64,000 nucleotides of DNA from an uncultured Hungatella sp. (GCA_947066955.1 CAMTAF010000001.1:1-64000); one strand, 5' to 3'. Shown: positions 33,564-43,196, counted from the stretch's first letter. Notes: generated from the sequence alone by a model not told the origin. A program made the numbers and translations.

Positions 33564-34628
33564 ATGGCACTAAAAGATATTGCTGCCGAACTGGGAATCT
33601 CTATTTCCACCGTTTCCCGGACCCTGAACGCAAAAAACACATCAGCGGCCAGCAAAGAGCTGCAGCGAAAGATCTGGGATGTGGCAAAAAAGCAGGGATA
33701 TACACCCAACCCGGCAGCGCGCCAGCTGCAGAAAAGAGAAAGCAGCGTCCCCAAAAGCTCCGAACCCAAATCGCTGTACTGCGTCTTTGCCGTGGCGCCC
33801 CAAGAATCAAAAGACGACCCTTTTTATACAAAAATCCTGGAAAGCGTGGAGCAGGAAGCATTCAAGCACAACTACATCCTTCAGTACACATTTTCCGCCG
33901 TGGCCCTGGACAGTCCGGGCCTCATTACCCCTATCCTCTCCGCCACTCCATCCGATTGTCTGGTAATCATCGGACGCTTTCAGCCGGAACTTCTGAAACG
34001 TCTGGAGGTTTACTTTAAAAAAACCATTTATGTGGGCCTGAATTTTCTGGAAGCCGACTGTGATCAGATTGTCTGCGACAGCTATAAAATGGCCAAGGCT
34101 GTGGTCAGCTATCTTTATTCTCTTGGGCACAAAAAAATCGGCTTTATCGGAAGCAATGAGGGCCGCATGCGCGGCTACCGCGAGGCTGCTGCCGCTTTAA
34201 GCCTTCCCGTGGACGAGCGCTACGTGATCGATGATACCATTCTTTCTATGGAAGGCGGATATCAGGGGATGGTGCGGATCCTCGCCAACGCTCCCGACGT
34301 GAGCGCTGTCTTCTGTGCCAATGACATGGTATCCATCGGCGCCCTGAAGGCCTGCCATGATAAAAATATTGAGGTTCCGGGAAACATCTCCCTCATTGGC
34401 ATTAATAACGTAGAAAATGTCCAGTACACAGCCCCCATGCTCTCCAGCGTCCATGTCCCGCTGGAGGAGATGGGGAGAATGGCTGTCAACATGCTGCTGG
34501 ACCGCGTAAACGGCGGCCATACCTCTCATATAAAGGTGGACTTTCCCTATAAAATCGTCAAGCGCGAAAGCTGCCGCGCGCTGCCGCAGACAGGCTGCTC
34601 TGATTCTGCGCAGACGAAGGCTTTTTAG
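33564..34628 (+). CDS. LacI/GalR-family transcriptional regulator
   Basis: ATG 33564 is chosen because GAGGTGA lies 6 bases upstream and the family N-terminus starts here; the longer ORF reads through operator DNA. The 354-residue protein begins MALKDIAAELGISISTVSRTL, a canonical LacI helix-turn-helix and hinge region (about 1-55). A periplasmic-binding-protein-like sensor domain follows, with IGFIGSNEGRMRGYREAA and FCANDMVSIGALKACHD. It is divergent from the LarA/ABC/GlpA-like operon and is its likely regulator, responding to the imported compound or a product. Confidence 0.92.
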   Translation: MALKDIAAELGISISTVSRTLNAKNTSAASKELQRKIWDVAKKQGYTPNPAARQLQKRESSVPKSSEPKSLYCVFAVAPQESKDDPFYTKILESVEQEAFKHNYILQYTFSAVALDSPGLITPILSATPSDCLVIIGRFQPELLKRLEVYFKKTIYVGLNFLEADCDQIVCDSYKMAKAVVSYLYSLGHKKIGFIGSNEGRMRGYREAAAALSLPVDERYVIDDTILSMEGGYQGMVRILANAPDVSAVFCANDMVSIGALKACHDKNIEVPGNISLIGINNVENVQYTAPMLSSVHVPLEEMGRMAVNMLLDRVNGGHTSHIKVDFPYKIVKRESCRALPQTGCSDSAQTKAF

Positions 34629-34664
34629 CGCCCGAAAGGGGGGCCTGTGATGCTTCGGCTTCCT

Positions 34665-34695
34665 GTAACAGTTCAGATCACCCTTGAACTGTTAC
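34665..34695 (+). terminator. Hairpin downstream of lacI-type gene
   Basis: GTAACAGTTCA (34665-34675) and TGAACTGTTAC (34685-34695) form an exact 11-bp stem with a 9-base loop. No T-run follows at once (CTTCCTCCCCTTC), with a run of eight T only at 34719-34726, so terminator function is likely but not certain. Confidence 0.55.
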
Positions 34696-34803
34696 GGCTT
34701 CCTCCCCTTCTAAACCGAATTTTTTTTCGCGGGGGACTTGATTTTAGATGGGAGATATGCTAGAATAGTTTTGTTATCAGATAAGAATTTTATATATTTT
34801 CAT

Positions 34804-34875
34804 GCGCGAGTGGCTCAGTGGTGGAGTATCGCCTTGCCAAGGCGAGGGTCGCGGGTTCGAATCCCGTCTCGCGCT
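34804..34875 (+). tRNA. tRNA-Gly (GCC)
   Basis: Acceptor GCGCGAG/CTCGCGC, anticodon stem CGCCT with loop TTGCCAA (anticodon GCC), T-arm GCGGGTTCGAATCCCGT. The 3' CCA is not encoded. A run of T follows at once and may terminate transcription. Confidence 0.97.
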
Positions 34876-34933
34876 TTTTTTTATGCGCAAAAACAGAAAA
34901 AGAAAGGGCCCTGAACGCTCAGAGCCCCTCCAA

Positions 34934-35019
34934 TGCCGCAGGCCGGAATCGAACCGGCACGGGAGATTAGTCCCGCAGGATTTTAAGTCCTGTGCGTCTG
35001 CCTGTTCCGCCACTGCGGC
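34934..35019 (-). tRNA. tRNA-Leu (TAA)
   Basis: Acceptor GCCGCAG/CTGCGGC, anticodon loop CTTAAAA (anticodon TAA), long variable arm GCGGGACTAATCTCCCGT, T-arm GCCGGTTCGATTCCGGC. The 86-base length and long variable arm fit class II leucine tRNA. CCA not encoded. Confidence 0.97.
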
Positions 35020-35036
35020 ATATCCCCACAGGAGAG

Positions 35037-35118
35037 TGGATGGAGATGGATTCGAACCATCGAAGCGTGTCGCAACAGATTTACAGTCTGCCCCCTTTGG
35101 CCACTCGGGAACCCATCC
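35037..35118 (-). tRNA. tRNA-Tyr (GTA)
   Basis: Acceptor GGATGGG pairing with TCCATCC (one G-T), anticodon loop CTGTAAA (anticodon GTA), long variable arm, T-arm GATGGTTCGAATCCATC. It precedes tRNA-Leu by 17 bases on the same strand, so the two form one transcript. CCA not encoded. Confidence 0.96.
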
Positions 35119-35156
35119 ACAAACTTTTATTAGGATATCACAGACAAGTCAAAAAA

Positions 35157-37220
35157 TCAAGGCCTTTTGTTGGAAATCAGCAAAATCGAACTGTACTTTT
35201 CCAGCTTCAAAGTCAAGATCCCGTCTTCAACCTGGTAATGCACAGGCCCTGTCCGGTAGCCGGATTCGCCGGTGGACATCACGCGGACCACGCGGTCCCC
35301 GTCCTCAATCCCGATCTCCCACACAGGTATCCTCAGCTCCCGCTCCTGGCAGTCGTTATTCACCGCCACAACACACCGGTTGTCTTTCAGGAAACGTCCG
35401 TAGCTGATCACCTGGTATTCCGCCAAAAGCTGCTTTAAGGAGCCCTTTCTCAGCGCAGGATAATACTTGTGCAGGGCGATCATGAACTTGTGGAACTCGA
35501 TCAGGCCGGCGTCCTCCTTGCCCCAGGGGTAGGTGCGGCGGTTGTCCGGGTCCGTCCAGCCGCACAGGCCTGTCTCGTCTCCGTAATACACCGTAGGCGC
35601 TCCCGGCCATGTCATCTGCATCACCACTGCCTCCCGGAATACTGCCGGGTTGATGCCCTGGTTTGCCGCCTCGGGACCGGCTGTGCCGATACGCCCCACG
35701 GTCCGGTTGGTTCTGGTCATAAAACGGCTGTGGTCATGGTTGGACAGCTCATTCATGGACGTGTTCACAGACTGAGTCTGCATGCGGCTCATATGGTAGA
35801 ACATGGAGCGGAAAAAAGAATCTCCGTTGCCGTACAGATTCTCATTATACTCATCGCTGTGCTTCTCCATGCCTGTGAGGAACCACGTAACCGGTTCCAT
35901 AAAGGCGTCATAATTCATGATGGTGTCCCACTGATCCCCCTCAAGCCACGTTCTGGGATCCCCGTAGTGCTCCGCCAGGATGATGGCATTGGGGTTGGCC
36001 TCCTTCACCGCTTTGCGGAAATCCCTCCAGAACTGATGATTGAAATCTCCGGTGTGCCCTAAGTCCGCAGCCACGTCAAGGCGCCAGCCGTCCACATTGT
36101 AGGGCGGAGAAACCCACTTTTTCGCGATGTCCAGAATATACTGGTGCAGCTTGGGGGAACCCTCATAATTCAGCTTCGGCAGGGTATCATGGCCCCACCA
36201 GCCGTCATATTTGTCATTGTAAGGCCAATTATTTTCATCAAGAAACTTAAAAAAGGTGCGGTAGGGGCTGTCTCCCGACACATAGGCTCCCGGCTCATAG
36301 GATCCGCTCTGTTCATAGATCCGCTCTCTGTCCATCCACTTGTTGAATGATCCGCAGTGATTGAATACCCCGTCGATGATCACCTTCATGCCCCGCCTGT
36401 GGACCTCCTCCACAAACCGGGCAAAAAATAGATTGCTGGCCTCTAAGTTCTCCGGATCCGCAGAACGGATCCTGTACTTGGAAGCCTGGCTGTTGTCCCC
36501 GGCCCCCTCGTCAACCGCGGCGCCGCCATCTTTTACGATCCTGCCGTAATGGGGATCAATGTGGTCATAATCCTGGGTATCATACTTGTGGTTGGATGGC
36601 GAGACGAAAATAGGGTTAAAATACAGCACCTCGATCCCCAGCTCCTGGAGATAGTCCAGCTTGTCCCAAACTCCCTGAAGGTCGCCGCCGTAAAAACAGC
36701 CCACATCCATGGTGGAAGGGTTCTGTTCCCAGTTGGCCACCCTGTATACCGGCCTCCCGATATACACGTACTCCCGGTCTTCCACATCATTGTCCAGATC
36801 GCCGTTGTTAAAACGATCCACAAAAATCTGATACATAACCACGCCCCTGGCCCACTCAGGCACATGAAACCCCGGCGTGATCCTGTAGTCAAAACAACTC
36901 TCCGCCTCCGCGCACACTCCCAGCCGGTTATAAAAACAAGATTCCTCCCCCTTAACCACCCGGAAATGATATCTCACAGGATGCGCCGGCACGGTTGTTC
37001 TATATTCATAATAATCAAATAACCCCTCTGTACCTGTCTTTACAAGAGGTTTCTCCTCCTGCCCCTCTTCCTGATAATATACATGATCTACATTGTCTTT
37101 GGCAGTTCTGAAACGGACTGTTACCGTCTCCCCCTCATCGGGTTCTGCCGGGATCCGGAATTCTTCATTCTCGTCGCTGAACAGGGCTTGTCTGATAATA
37201 CCTTGATCTTCCAATTTCAT
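35157..37220 (-). CDS. GH13 alpha-glucan hydrolase (neopullulanase/alpha-amylase type)
   Basis: ATG 37220 has GGAGGGA 9 bases upstream; an in-frame ATG 30 codons earlier lacks one. The 687-residue cytoplasmic enzyme has an N-terminal beta-sandwich (about 1-125, CBM34-like). The GH13 barrel follows with VMYQIFVDRF, GWRLDVAADLG (nucleophile Asp, about 395), IILAEHYG (acid/base Glu, about 422) and SNHDHSRF (third Asp, about 515). A C-terminal sheet domain ends the protein. It would cleave alpha-1,4 and perhaps alpha-1,6 bonds in maltodextrin, pullulan or cyclodextrin. No maltose transporter is next to it. A TATAAT on its strand lies at 37307-37302. Confidence 0.9.
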   Translation of the reverse strand: MKLEDQGIIRQALFSDENEEFRIPAEPDEGETVTVRFRTAKDNVDHVYYQEEGQEEKPLVKTGTEGLFDYYEYRTTVPAHPVRYHFRVVKGEESCFYNRLGVCAEAESCFDYRITPGFHVPEWARGVVMYQIFVDRFNNGDLDNDVEDREYVYIGRPVYRVANWEQNPSTMDVGCFYGGDLQGVWDKLDYLQELGIEVLYFNPIFVSPSNHKYDTQDYDHIDPHYGRIVKDGGAAVDEGAGDNSQASKYRIRSADPENLEASNLFFARFVEEVHRRGMKVIIDGVFNHCGSFNKWMDRERIYEQSGSYEPGAYVSGDSPYRTFFKFLDENNWPYNDKYDGWWGHDTLPKLNYEGSPKLHQYILDIAKKWVSPPYNVDGWRLDVAADLGHTGDFNHQFWRDFRKAVKEANPNAIILAEHYGDPRTWLEGDQWDTIMNYDAFMEPVTWFLTGMEKHSDEYNENLYGNGDSFFRSMFYHMSRMQTQSVNTSMNELSNHDHSRFMTRTNRTVGRIGTAGPEAANQGINPAVFREAVVMQMTWPGAPTVYYGDETGLCGWTDPDNRRTYPWGKEDAGLIEFHKFMIALHKYYPALRKGSLKQLLAEYQVISYGRFLKDNRCVVAVNNDCQERELRIPVWEIGIEDGDRVVRVMSTGESGYRTGPVHYQVEDGILTLKLEKYSSILLISNKRP

Positions 37221-37361
37221 TTGCCGCTTTCCCTCCGAAACATGTACTACTGCATTTTTCACATGTCCATCTATCGTATATATTGTATATGATTCCCGCG
37301 GATTATACAACCATAAATTCTTATGAAAAATAGCATTTTTTATCCTCCTATTTTCGGACAG

Positions 37362-37393
37362 TAAAAGAGCCAGCGGGGTAGCTGGCTCTTTTA
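37362..37393 (-). terminator. Terminator of the ftsH operon
   Basis: TAAAAGAGCCAGC (37362-37374) and GCTGGCTCTTTTA (37381-37393) form a perfect 13-bp stem with a 6-base loop and A/T ends on both strands. It lies about 160 bases beyond the ftsH stop. The 333-base gap 37221-37553 holds this terminator and the GH13 promoter region; no gene is seen. Confidence 0.85.
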
Positions 37394-37553
37394 GGAGAAG
37401 GTATTTCGTTTCTTATGGGGTGTAGCAAAAACTATATAATGTATTGGGGGGGTTACGTCTATTATAATAGCATAGCCCTAATAAAAAGCCAAGAACCAGC
37501 CTGCACAAAGTTACTAAAATTTGTTTTCACTTTTTGTGCACTATGCTTATATG

Positions 37554-39359
37554 CTAAAACATTTGTTCGAATTCCGCCTGCCCAACCTTTTCTTTTTCCA
37601 TTAAAACCTCTGTACACCGGTGAAGAACATACTCGTGCTCCCTGATCATAGCCTTTGCTTTCTCGTAGCACTCGTCGATGATTCTCTTGACTTCCCTGTC
37701 AATAGAGGCCGCCACATCTTCCCCGTAGCTCTTGACGTGGCCGATCTCCCTGCCGATAAACACCTCGTCGCCCTCGGTCTCATAGTTGATCATGCCCACT
37801 GTCTCGGACATGCCGTATTTCACCACCATGGACCTGGCGATGGCCGTGGCCTGCTTGATGTCCTGGGAGGCCCCTGTAGTGATATCGTCAAAGATCAGCT
37901 CCTCGGCGATCCTGCCGCCTAAGGAAACCATGATGGTCTGGAGCATCTTGCCCTTGGTGTTGAACATCTCATCCTTCTCCGGCAGGGGCATGGTGTAGCC
38001 CGCCGCGCCGTTTCCCGTGGGGATAATGGAGATGGTGTGCACCGGCCCCACGTCGGGGAGAAGATGAAACAAGATGGCGTGGCCTGCCTCGTGGTAGGCT
38101 GTAATCCGCTTTTCTTTCTCACTGATCACCCGGCTGCGCTTCTCCGTTCCGATGCCCACTCGGATAAAGGAGCGGTCGATATCATTCTGCCGCACATAGT
38201 TCCTTCCTTCTTTTGCCGCCAGGATAGCGGACTCATTTAACAGGCTCTCCAAGTCAGCCCCCGTAAATCCCGCGGTAGTCCTGGCCACCCTCTCCAGATC
38301 CACATCATCCCCAAGGGGCTTATCCTGGGCGTGAACCTTCAGGATCTCCTCCCGCCCTTTTACGTCAGGCCTTCCCACCACGATCTTCCGGTCAAAGCGC
38401 CCGGGACGCAGGATAGCCGGATCCAGAATATCCACCCGGTTGGTGGCCGCCAGGACGATGATCCCCTCGTTGACTCCGAACCCATCCATCTCCACAAGAA
38501 GCTGGTTTAAGGTCTGCTCTCTCTCATCGTGCCCGCCTCCCAGTCCGGTTCCTCTCTGCCGGGCCACTGCGTCGATCTCGTCTATAAACACGATACAGGG
38601 GGCATTTTTCTTAGCCTCCTCAAACAGGTCCCTGACCCTGGAAGCACCTACGCCCACGAACATCTCTACAAAATCCGAACCGGAGATGCTGAAGAACGGC
38701 ACTCCTGATTCGCCGGCCACTGCCTTGGCAAGGAGGGTCTTTCCGGTTCCCGGAGGCCCTACCAGAAGGATTCCCTTGGGAATTCTGGCCCCGACCCCCG
38801 TGTATTTCTGAGGATTCCTGAGAAAATCCACCAGCTCCTCCAGATCTTCCTTCTCCTCCCGCAGGCCTGCCACTTTCTTAAAATTATACTTGCTGGCATC
38901 CCTGCTGAGCCGGGCCCGGCTTTTGCCGAAATTCATCATCTTGGCGTTGGCCCCTCCGCCTGCCGCCCTGGCGTTCATCATCATAAACACTACCACCAGG
39001 ACAATCCCCGACAGGACAACCGGCAGGATGATGGACAAAAGATAGCTCTCCTGGGGCACCCCGCCCATAGTACAGGGGATCCCCAGGCCCATGAGGTAAT
39101 CCTGCTCCGCCTTCACGTCAGCCACATAGATCAGCAGCTGATCTCCCTCCCTGGTAGTCAACAGGAGCTCTCCCGTGGGAGTCTCCTTGTTGGGCCGAAT
39201 CAGCACGGACCGGATATCTCCCCTCTCCGCTGCCTGCATATATTCCTGCTGGGTCAGACTCTCGTCATTCATGTTTCCTGAGATGCGGAACACCAGGGCC
39301 ATGATGATCATCATAACCAACAACAGCCCCAGACCGCTTATAGATTGTCGTTGTCTCAA
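37554..39359 (-). CDS. ftsH: ATP-dependent zinc metalloprotease FtsH
   Basis: A 601-residue membrane-anchored AAA+ protease. Two membrane helices flank a small extracytoplasmic domain (about 10-30 and 105-130). The AAA module follows with [13 protein letters not shown] (Walker A, about 203), FIDEID (Walker B) and the arginine-finger region RPGRFDR. The protease domain has HEAGH (zinc site, about 420) and the distal Asp in [10 protein letters not shown]. FtsH degrades misfolded membrane proteins and short-lived regulators and in Firmicutes also affects sporulation. hpt lies 12 bases upstream, the usual tilS-hpt-ftsH order, and the terminator at 37362-37393 closes the operon. Confidence 0.97.
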   Translation of the reverse strand: MRQRQSISGLGLLLVMMIIMALVFRISGNMNDESLTQQEYMQAAERGDIRSVLIRPNKETPTGELLLTTREGDQLLIYVADVKAEQDYLMGLGIPCTMGGVPQESYLLSIILPVVLSGIVLVVVFMMMNARAAGGGANAKMMNFGKSRARLSRDASKYNFKKVAGLREEKEDLEELVDFLRNPQKYTGVGARIPKGILLVGPPGTGKTLLAKAVAGESGVPFFSISGSDFVEMFVGVGASRVRDLFEEAKKNAPCIVFIDEIDAVARQRGTGLGGGHDEREQTLNQLLVEMDGFGVNEGIIVLAATNRVDILDPAILRPGRFDRKIVVGRPDVKGREEILKVHAQDKPLGDDVDLERVARTTAGFTGADLESLLNESAILAAKEGRNYVRQNDIDRSFIRVGIGTEKRSRVISEKEKRITAYHEAGHAILFHLLPDVGPVHTISIIPTGNGAAGYTMPLPEKDEMFNTKGKMLQTIMVSLGGRIAEELIFDDITTGASQDIKQATAIARSMVVKYGMSETVGMINYETEGDEVFIGREIGHVKSYGEDVAASIDREVKRIIDECYEKAKAMIREHEYVLHRCTEVLMEKEKVGQAEFEQMF

Positions 39360-39371
39360 CTAACTGCCTCC

Positions 39372-39896
39372 TTACTGTTCTACTACCCCGATGTACGGTA
39401 GATTTCTGTATTTCTGATCATAATCCAGGCCGTACCCCACAACAAACTCGTCAGGTATGGTAAAGCATGTGTAGTCCACCTTCACCTGCTTCTTAACCCG
39501 GCGCTCCGGCTTGTCGAGAAGGGTACACAGGCGGATATCCGCGGGGCCTCTCTTGTTCAGGATCTCAATCAGGTACGACAGGGTTCTCCCGGAGTCGATA
39601 ATGTCCTCCACGATGAGCACATGCCTCCCCTCCAGAGGTTCGTCTAAATCCTTGACGATCTTCACCACGCCGCTGGACTGGGTTCCCGCGCCGTAGCTGG
39701 ACACTGACATAAAGTCCAGGGTAACCGGCACCGTGATCCTCTTGGCCAGTTCGCATGTAAAAAATACCCCGCCCTTGAGGATACAGATCAGATGTACCTT
39801 TTTCCCCTCATAATCCCTGCTGATTAAAGCGGCAACCTCATTAATCTTTTTGTTCACGTCTTCTTCTGAAATCAAGACCCGAATCTTATCTGCCAT
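39372..39896 (-). CDS. hpt: Hypoxanthine phosphoribosyltransferase
   Basis: ATG 39896 follows GGAGGAGAGG; the longer start overlaps tilS further. The 174-residue enzyme has the PRPP-binding motif VLIVEDIIDSGRTL (about 95-108), the flexible-loop region SVSSYGAGTQSSG (about 66-78) and the purine-contacting DEFVVGYGLDY near the C-terminus. It converts hypoxanthine and guanine with PRPP to IMP and GMP. The start overlaps the end of tilS by 11 bases, so the two are translationally coupled as in many Firmicutes. Confidence 0.96.
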   Translation of the reverse strand: MADKIRVLISEEDVNKKINEVAALISRDYEGKKVHLICILKGGVFFTCELAKRITVPVTLDFMSVSSYGAGTQSSGVVKIVKDLDEPLEGRHVLIVEDIIDSGRTLSYLIEILNKRGPADIRLCTLLDKPERRVKKQVKVDYTCFTIPDEFVVGYGLDYDQKYRNLPYIGVVEQ

Positions 39897-41286
39897 GTTC
39901 CTCTCCTCCAACTGTACTCACTTGTAAGATTTGCTTTGTGGCATCTGTCACTTTATAAAACTCGCTGATCCGGCGGCCCACAATCCAGAGCACATGCTGC
40001 CCTTCTGTCACAAGCAGTATCCGGTCCCGCTCCCTGCGCGGGATCTTCTCGTCTATCATAAAGGCCTTTATCGTCTTCCTTTTTCCGTCCTTTAAAAGGA
40101 AGTAATCCCCCGGCCTTCTGGTCCTCACAGATACCGTGCCTTTTATTTTATCATAATCAAACCATTTCGTATACTTGTTTTCCGGAATTTTCCGGTATTT
40201 TTCCTTTATTATCTCCGCCGGAAAGCATTTTACGGTGAACAGGGGGCAGGAAAACAAGTCCTCCCAGGCTCTTTTCTCTTCCAAAGCCCCCTCCTCTTCC
40301 TCCGGCTCCCCCTGTTCAATCCAAACCGCATCATACTCCCTCCTGGCCGTGAGGCCCCAGGGGAGGTTCACGCTCCTCCCTGTTTTCCCTCCGGCCAGGT
40401 CAAGGACAGCGGCCACATGAACCGATGCCAGATCCTTTCTGGACCCCGTCAGTTCTCCCATCATCTTCATCACCACATATCCTTTTAAGATATCCGGAAA
40501 TCCTGCCAGCGCATCCGCGGGGATGCCCCGCCGCCTTCCGGATGAGCCCTGAAGCCGGTTTTCCTGCCAGAGCCTCTCCGACTCCTGGTCAAAATATCTC
40601 TCTGCCTCCAGGAGCCTCTTTCCCGCCTCCGCGATGTGTCCCACTGCCCCGGGGTTGATCTCCTTACAAATCATGGGGATCACCAGGGAACGCAGCTTAT
40701 TTCTTGTATATTCCATGGACGCGTTGGTGGAGTCTGTACAGTAGGAAATTCCCCTCTGTTCCAGATATTCAAGGATCTCCCTCCTGTCTGCCCACAAAAG
40801 GGGCCTTATGATCTTTCCCCTCACAGGCTCCATGCCTCCTAAGCCCTTAAGGGCGCTTCCCCGGAACAGGTTGTGGAGGATGGTCTCCGCCTGGTCCTCC
40901 TGGTGGTGGGCAACCGCGATCCTTGCCGCCCCTGTTCTCTCTGCCTCCCTGGCAAAGATCCGGTATCTCAGCTCCCGCCCTGCCTCCTCAACGCCCATGC
41001 CATGCTCTTTGGCATAAGCCGCCGCGTCTGTCTGAACTACAAGACAGGGAACTTCCCATATAGCCGAAAGTTCCCTGACATATTCCCCATCCCGGTCCGC
41101 CTCCGGGCCCCGGAGGCCATGGTGGACATGGACCACAAAAATATCAAATTCCAGTATTTCTTTCAGGGACACCAGAACATGGAGCATGCAGACAGAATCC
41201 GCGCCTCCCGACACTGCCGCGATCACCCTGTCTCCTTTTGCGATCATCTGGTTTTCCCTGATATAGCTTTCCGCCTTTCTCCGCAT
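39886..41286 (-). CDS. tilS: tRNA(Ile)-lysidine synthetase
   Basis: ATG 41286 has AGGTGA 5 bases upstream; GTG 41295 is an alternative. The 466-residue protein begins with the PP-loop ATPase motif AVSGGADSVCMLHVL (about 25-39). HHQEDQAETILHNLFRGS and the central TilS substrate domain follow, and the C-terminal TilS_C domain includes VRTRRPGDYF. It changes C34 of the CAU anticodon to lysidine, so that the tRNA reads AUA as Ile; it is essential in nearly all bacteria. Placed between spoIIE and hpt, as in other Clostridia. Confidence 0.95.
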   Translation of the reverse strand: MRRKAESYIRENQMIAKGDRVIAAVSGGADSVCMLHVLVSLKEILEFDIFVVHVHHGLRGPEADRDGEYVRELSAIWEVPCLVVQTDAAAYAKEHGMGVEEAGRELRYRIFAREAERTGAARIAVAHHQEDQAETILHNLFRGSALKGLGGMEPVRGKIIRPLLWADRREILEYLEQRGISYCTDSTNASMEYTRNKLRSLVIPMICKEINPGAVGHIAEAGKRLLEAERYFDQESERLWQENRLQGSSGRRRGIPADALAGFPDILKGYVVMKMMGELTGSRKDLASVHVAAVLDLAGGKTGRSVNLPWGLTARREYDAVWIEQGEPEEEEGALEEKRAWEDLFSCPLFTVKCFPAEIIKEKYRKIPENKYTKWFDYDKIKGTVSVRTRRPGDYFLLKDGKRKTIKAFMIDEKIPRRERDRILLVTEGQHVLWIVGRRISEFYKVTDATKQILQVSTVGGEEHGR

Positions 41287-41311
41287 GTCATTCACCTGCT
41301 TCTTTTGTTTT

Positions 41312-42736
41312 TTACGCCGGCCTGCACCGCTTCCAGATTCCCGCTGTCAGCACCGTCATGTCATCCCTCTTTTCCTCTGAAAACGACATGGCAAAATCCA
41401 GAATCTGCTCCGCCGCCTCCTGGGGATCCCTACCGCTCATGTCCTCTAAGTACTCTCTAAGCACCTGCTCCTTGTCCTCCCCCGGCAGGGCCTCTAAGAC
41501 TCCGTCGCTGACCATAACCACCCGGTTATCCTCCCACAGCTTTCTGGACAGCAGGGCCGGTTCTGCCTGGCACAGGACCCCTGCCGGCGTCTGGGATGCC
41601 TCCAGAAGCTCCACCCCCGACTCGTTGACAATATAGGTGGCCACTGCCCCCATCTTCATCACCTCCAGAACGCCTGTGTACAGATCAATGCAGCACAAAT
41701 CGATGGTGGCGGGATGCTGCTCTTCCCCTGCCAGCAAAAGCACCGTGTTCACCAGCTTTAAGGCGGCTCTGGGAGTGTATCCCGCGGCCAGCAGCTGTTC
41801 CGCCAGCTCGATGACCCTCCGGCTCTCCCTGGCCGCCGTCTCCCCGCTTCCCATGCCGTCGGACAGGCTCATGATGGCCTGCCCCGGCCCGTTCTGGGAA
41901 AATGTGTAGCTGTCCCCGGATACGTTTTCTCCGCTCTTGGCCTCCCTGGCCACGCCCCACAGCACCCGGTAAGCCCCTTCTTCCACAAAACGTATGGTGG
42001 CAAACTGCCGGTTGATCACGGCCTTGCTGTCCCTGGCCGCAACCCACGAACGTCCGCCCATAGCCTGTCCCAGATACAGAGCCGCCTCCTTGGACATGAC
42101 GCACCTGCCGTTTGTGGCCCTCACCGTCACAAAAGCCTCCCGGCGGTTGTTGTCGTACTCCAGGATCAGCAGCCTGTCGATGGCCATATGGCGCCGGCCA
42201 AAGGCCCTCCGGACTTCCGGCTCCTTCTCCGCCGTCACATCCACCGCCTGCTCCATCTGACAGGCAAATTCCTCCAGAATCACCGCCAGCTCCCGAAACT
42301 GAGTGATCACCGTGTCCCGGCTCTCCAGGAAACGGTTCTTCCAGGTGAGATTCATGGTGGCCCGCCCCAGATTCCGGTTCAGCTCGCCTACGTAATCCTT
42401 CTGCCTTCCGCAGGTCTCCCGAAACAGCCTGGGCATGTCCTCAAATTCCACTGTCCCCTTCTGCTCAAATGCCCTCAGCAGATAGTACAGGTAATAGCTC
42501 TCCTCCTTCTCGCTATCCGAGTAGAGATTGCATCTGCTGCAGTCGCCGCACACCATGGCTGCCGCCATCTGCATGGCCGCCAGGCCGTCCTCCCGGCTCA
42601 GGTTCCTCCCTGTTCCCTTCTCCTGGTCAAGGCTTTTGGCCAGCTCTTCCAAGGAGCTTGCCATATCGCTTAATTTTTTCGCTGTATATACATGGATATC
42701 AGCCATATCTTTATGGCAGCTTTTCCGATAAAACAC
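41312..42736 (-). CDS. SpoIIE-type PP2C phosphatase lacking the membrane domain
   Basis: GTG 42736 is chosen because AGGAGGG lies 6 bases upstream; the longer ORF has no ribosome site. The 474-residue product has a helical Cys-bearing middle region (VCGDCSRCNLY, about 75-85) and a C-terminal PP2C/SpoIIE phosphatase domain with SLSDGMGSGETAARES (about 285-300), MVSDGVLEA and KRDDMTVLTA, the metal-binding Asp set. SpoIIE dephosphorylates SpoIIAA to activate sigma-F in the forespore. Bacillus SpoIIE is about 827 residues with ten membrane helices at the N-terminus; here none are found before the start. Neighbours divIC, yabP and yabQ fit the usual spoIIE locus. Confidence 0.85.
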   Translation of the reverse strand: MFYRKSCHKDMADIHVYTAKKLSDMASSLEELAKSLDQEKGTGRNLSREDGLAAMQMAAAMVCGDCSRCNLYSDSEKEESYYLYYLLRAFEQKGTVEFEDMPRLFRETCGRQKDYVGELNRNLGRATMNLTWKNRFLESRDTVITQFRELAVILEEFACQMEQAVDVTAEKEPEVRRAFGRRHMAIDRLLILEYDNNRREAFVTVRATNGRCVMSKEAALYLGQAMGGRSWVAARDSKAVINRQFATIRFVEEGAYRVLWGVAREAKSGENVSGDSYTFSQNGPGQAIMSLSDGMGSGETAARESRRVIELAEQLLAAGYTPRAALKLVNTVLLLAGEEQHPATIDLCCIDLYTGVLEVMKMGAVATYIVNESGVELLEASQTPAGVLCQAEPALLSRKLWEDNRVVMVSDGVLEALPGEDKEQVLREYLEDMSGRDPQEAAEQILDFAMSFSEEKRDDMTVLTAGIWKRCRPA

Positions 42737-42878
42737 AAAAATCCCTCCTGACCTTGCATACAGGCTCCGCCTGCAGGCGGAAATCCCCATATGCATTATA
42801 CACGGTCAAAAGGGAAATATTTGTCAAATCTCTGCTGCTTGTCCAAAAAAGTGTTCGACAAGCTGCGACAGGCCTGCC

Positions 42879-43196
42879 CTACTGCTCCGGTTTCAGAAGG
42901 ATCTCATCAGGATTCACCAGGCCCAGCTTCTCTTTGGCCACCTTCTCGATATACTCCTTGGTCTGCACATAGATCCTCTGTTCCTCCAAGTCCCGGGCCC
43001 TCTCCTTCTCTTCCTCCACCTGCCTGGCGAGATTCTCTTCTCTGATCTGGTAGGCCAGATCCTTCTCTCTCAAAGCCGCTCCCCGAAAATTCACTACCAC
43101 CGCCAGACTGATCACCACAAACGTAACCCCCACCAGGGCCATGCGGTTGCCCAACCGCTCTTTTCTTTTTCTCATGGATCTTCTCGTCTCGCTCAT
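42879..43196 (-). CDS. divIC: DivIC/FtsB-like septum formation initiator
   Basis: A 105-residue single-pass membrane protein: basic cytoplasmic N-terminus (RRSMRKRKERLGNR), one helix (about 20-37), an extracytoplasmic coiled coil (about 43-78) and the family tail YVQTKEYIEKVAKEKLGLVN. It helps assemble the division septum with FtsL and DivIB. Its start overlaps the yabQ stop by 4 bases. The order yabQ-divIC-spoIIE is conserved in Firmicutes. Confidence 0.92.
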   Translation of the reverse strand: MSETRRSMRKRKERLGNRMALVGVTFVVISLAVVVNFRGAALREKDLAYQIREENLARQVEEEKERARDLEEQRIYVQTKEYIEKVAKEKLGLVNPDEILLKPEQ

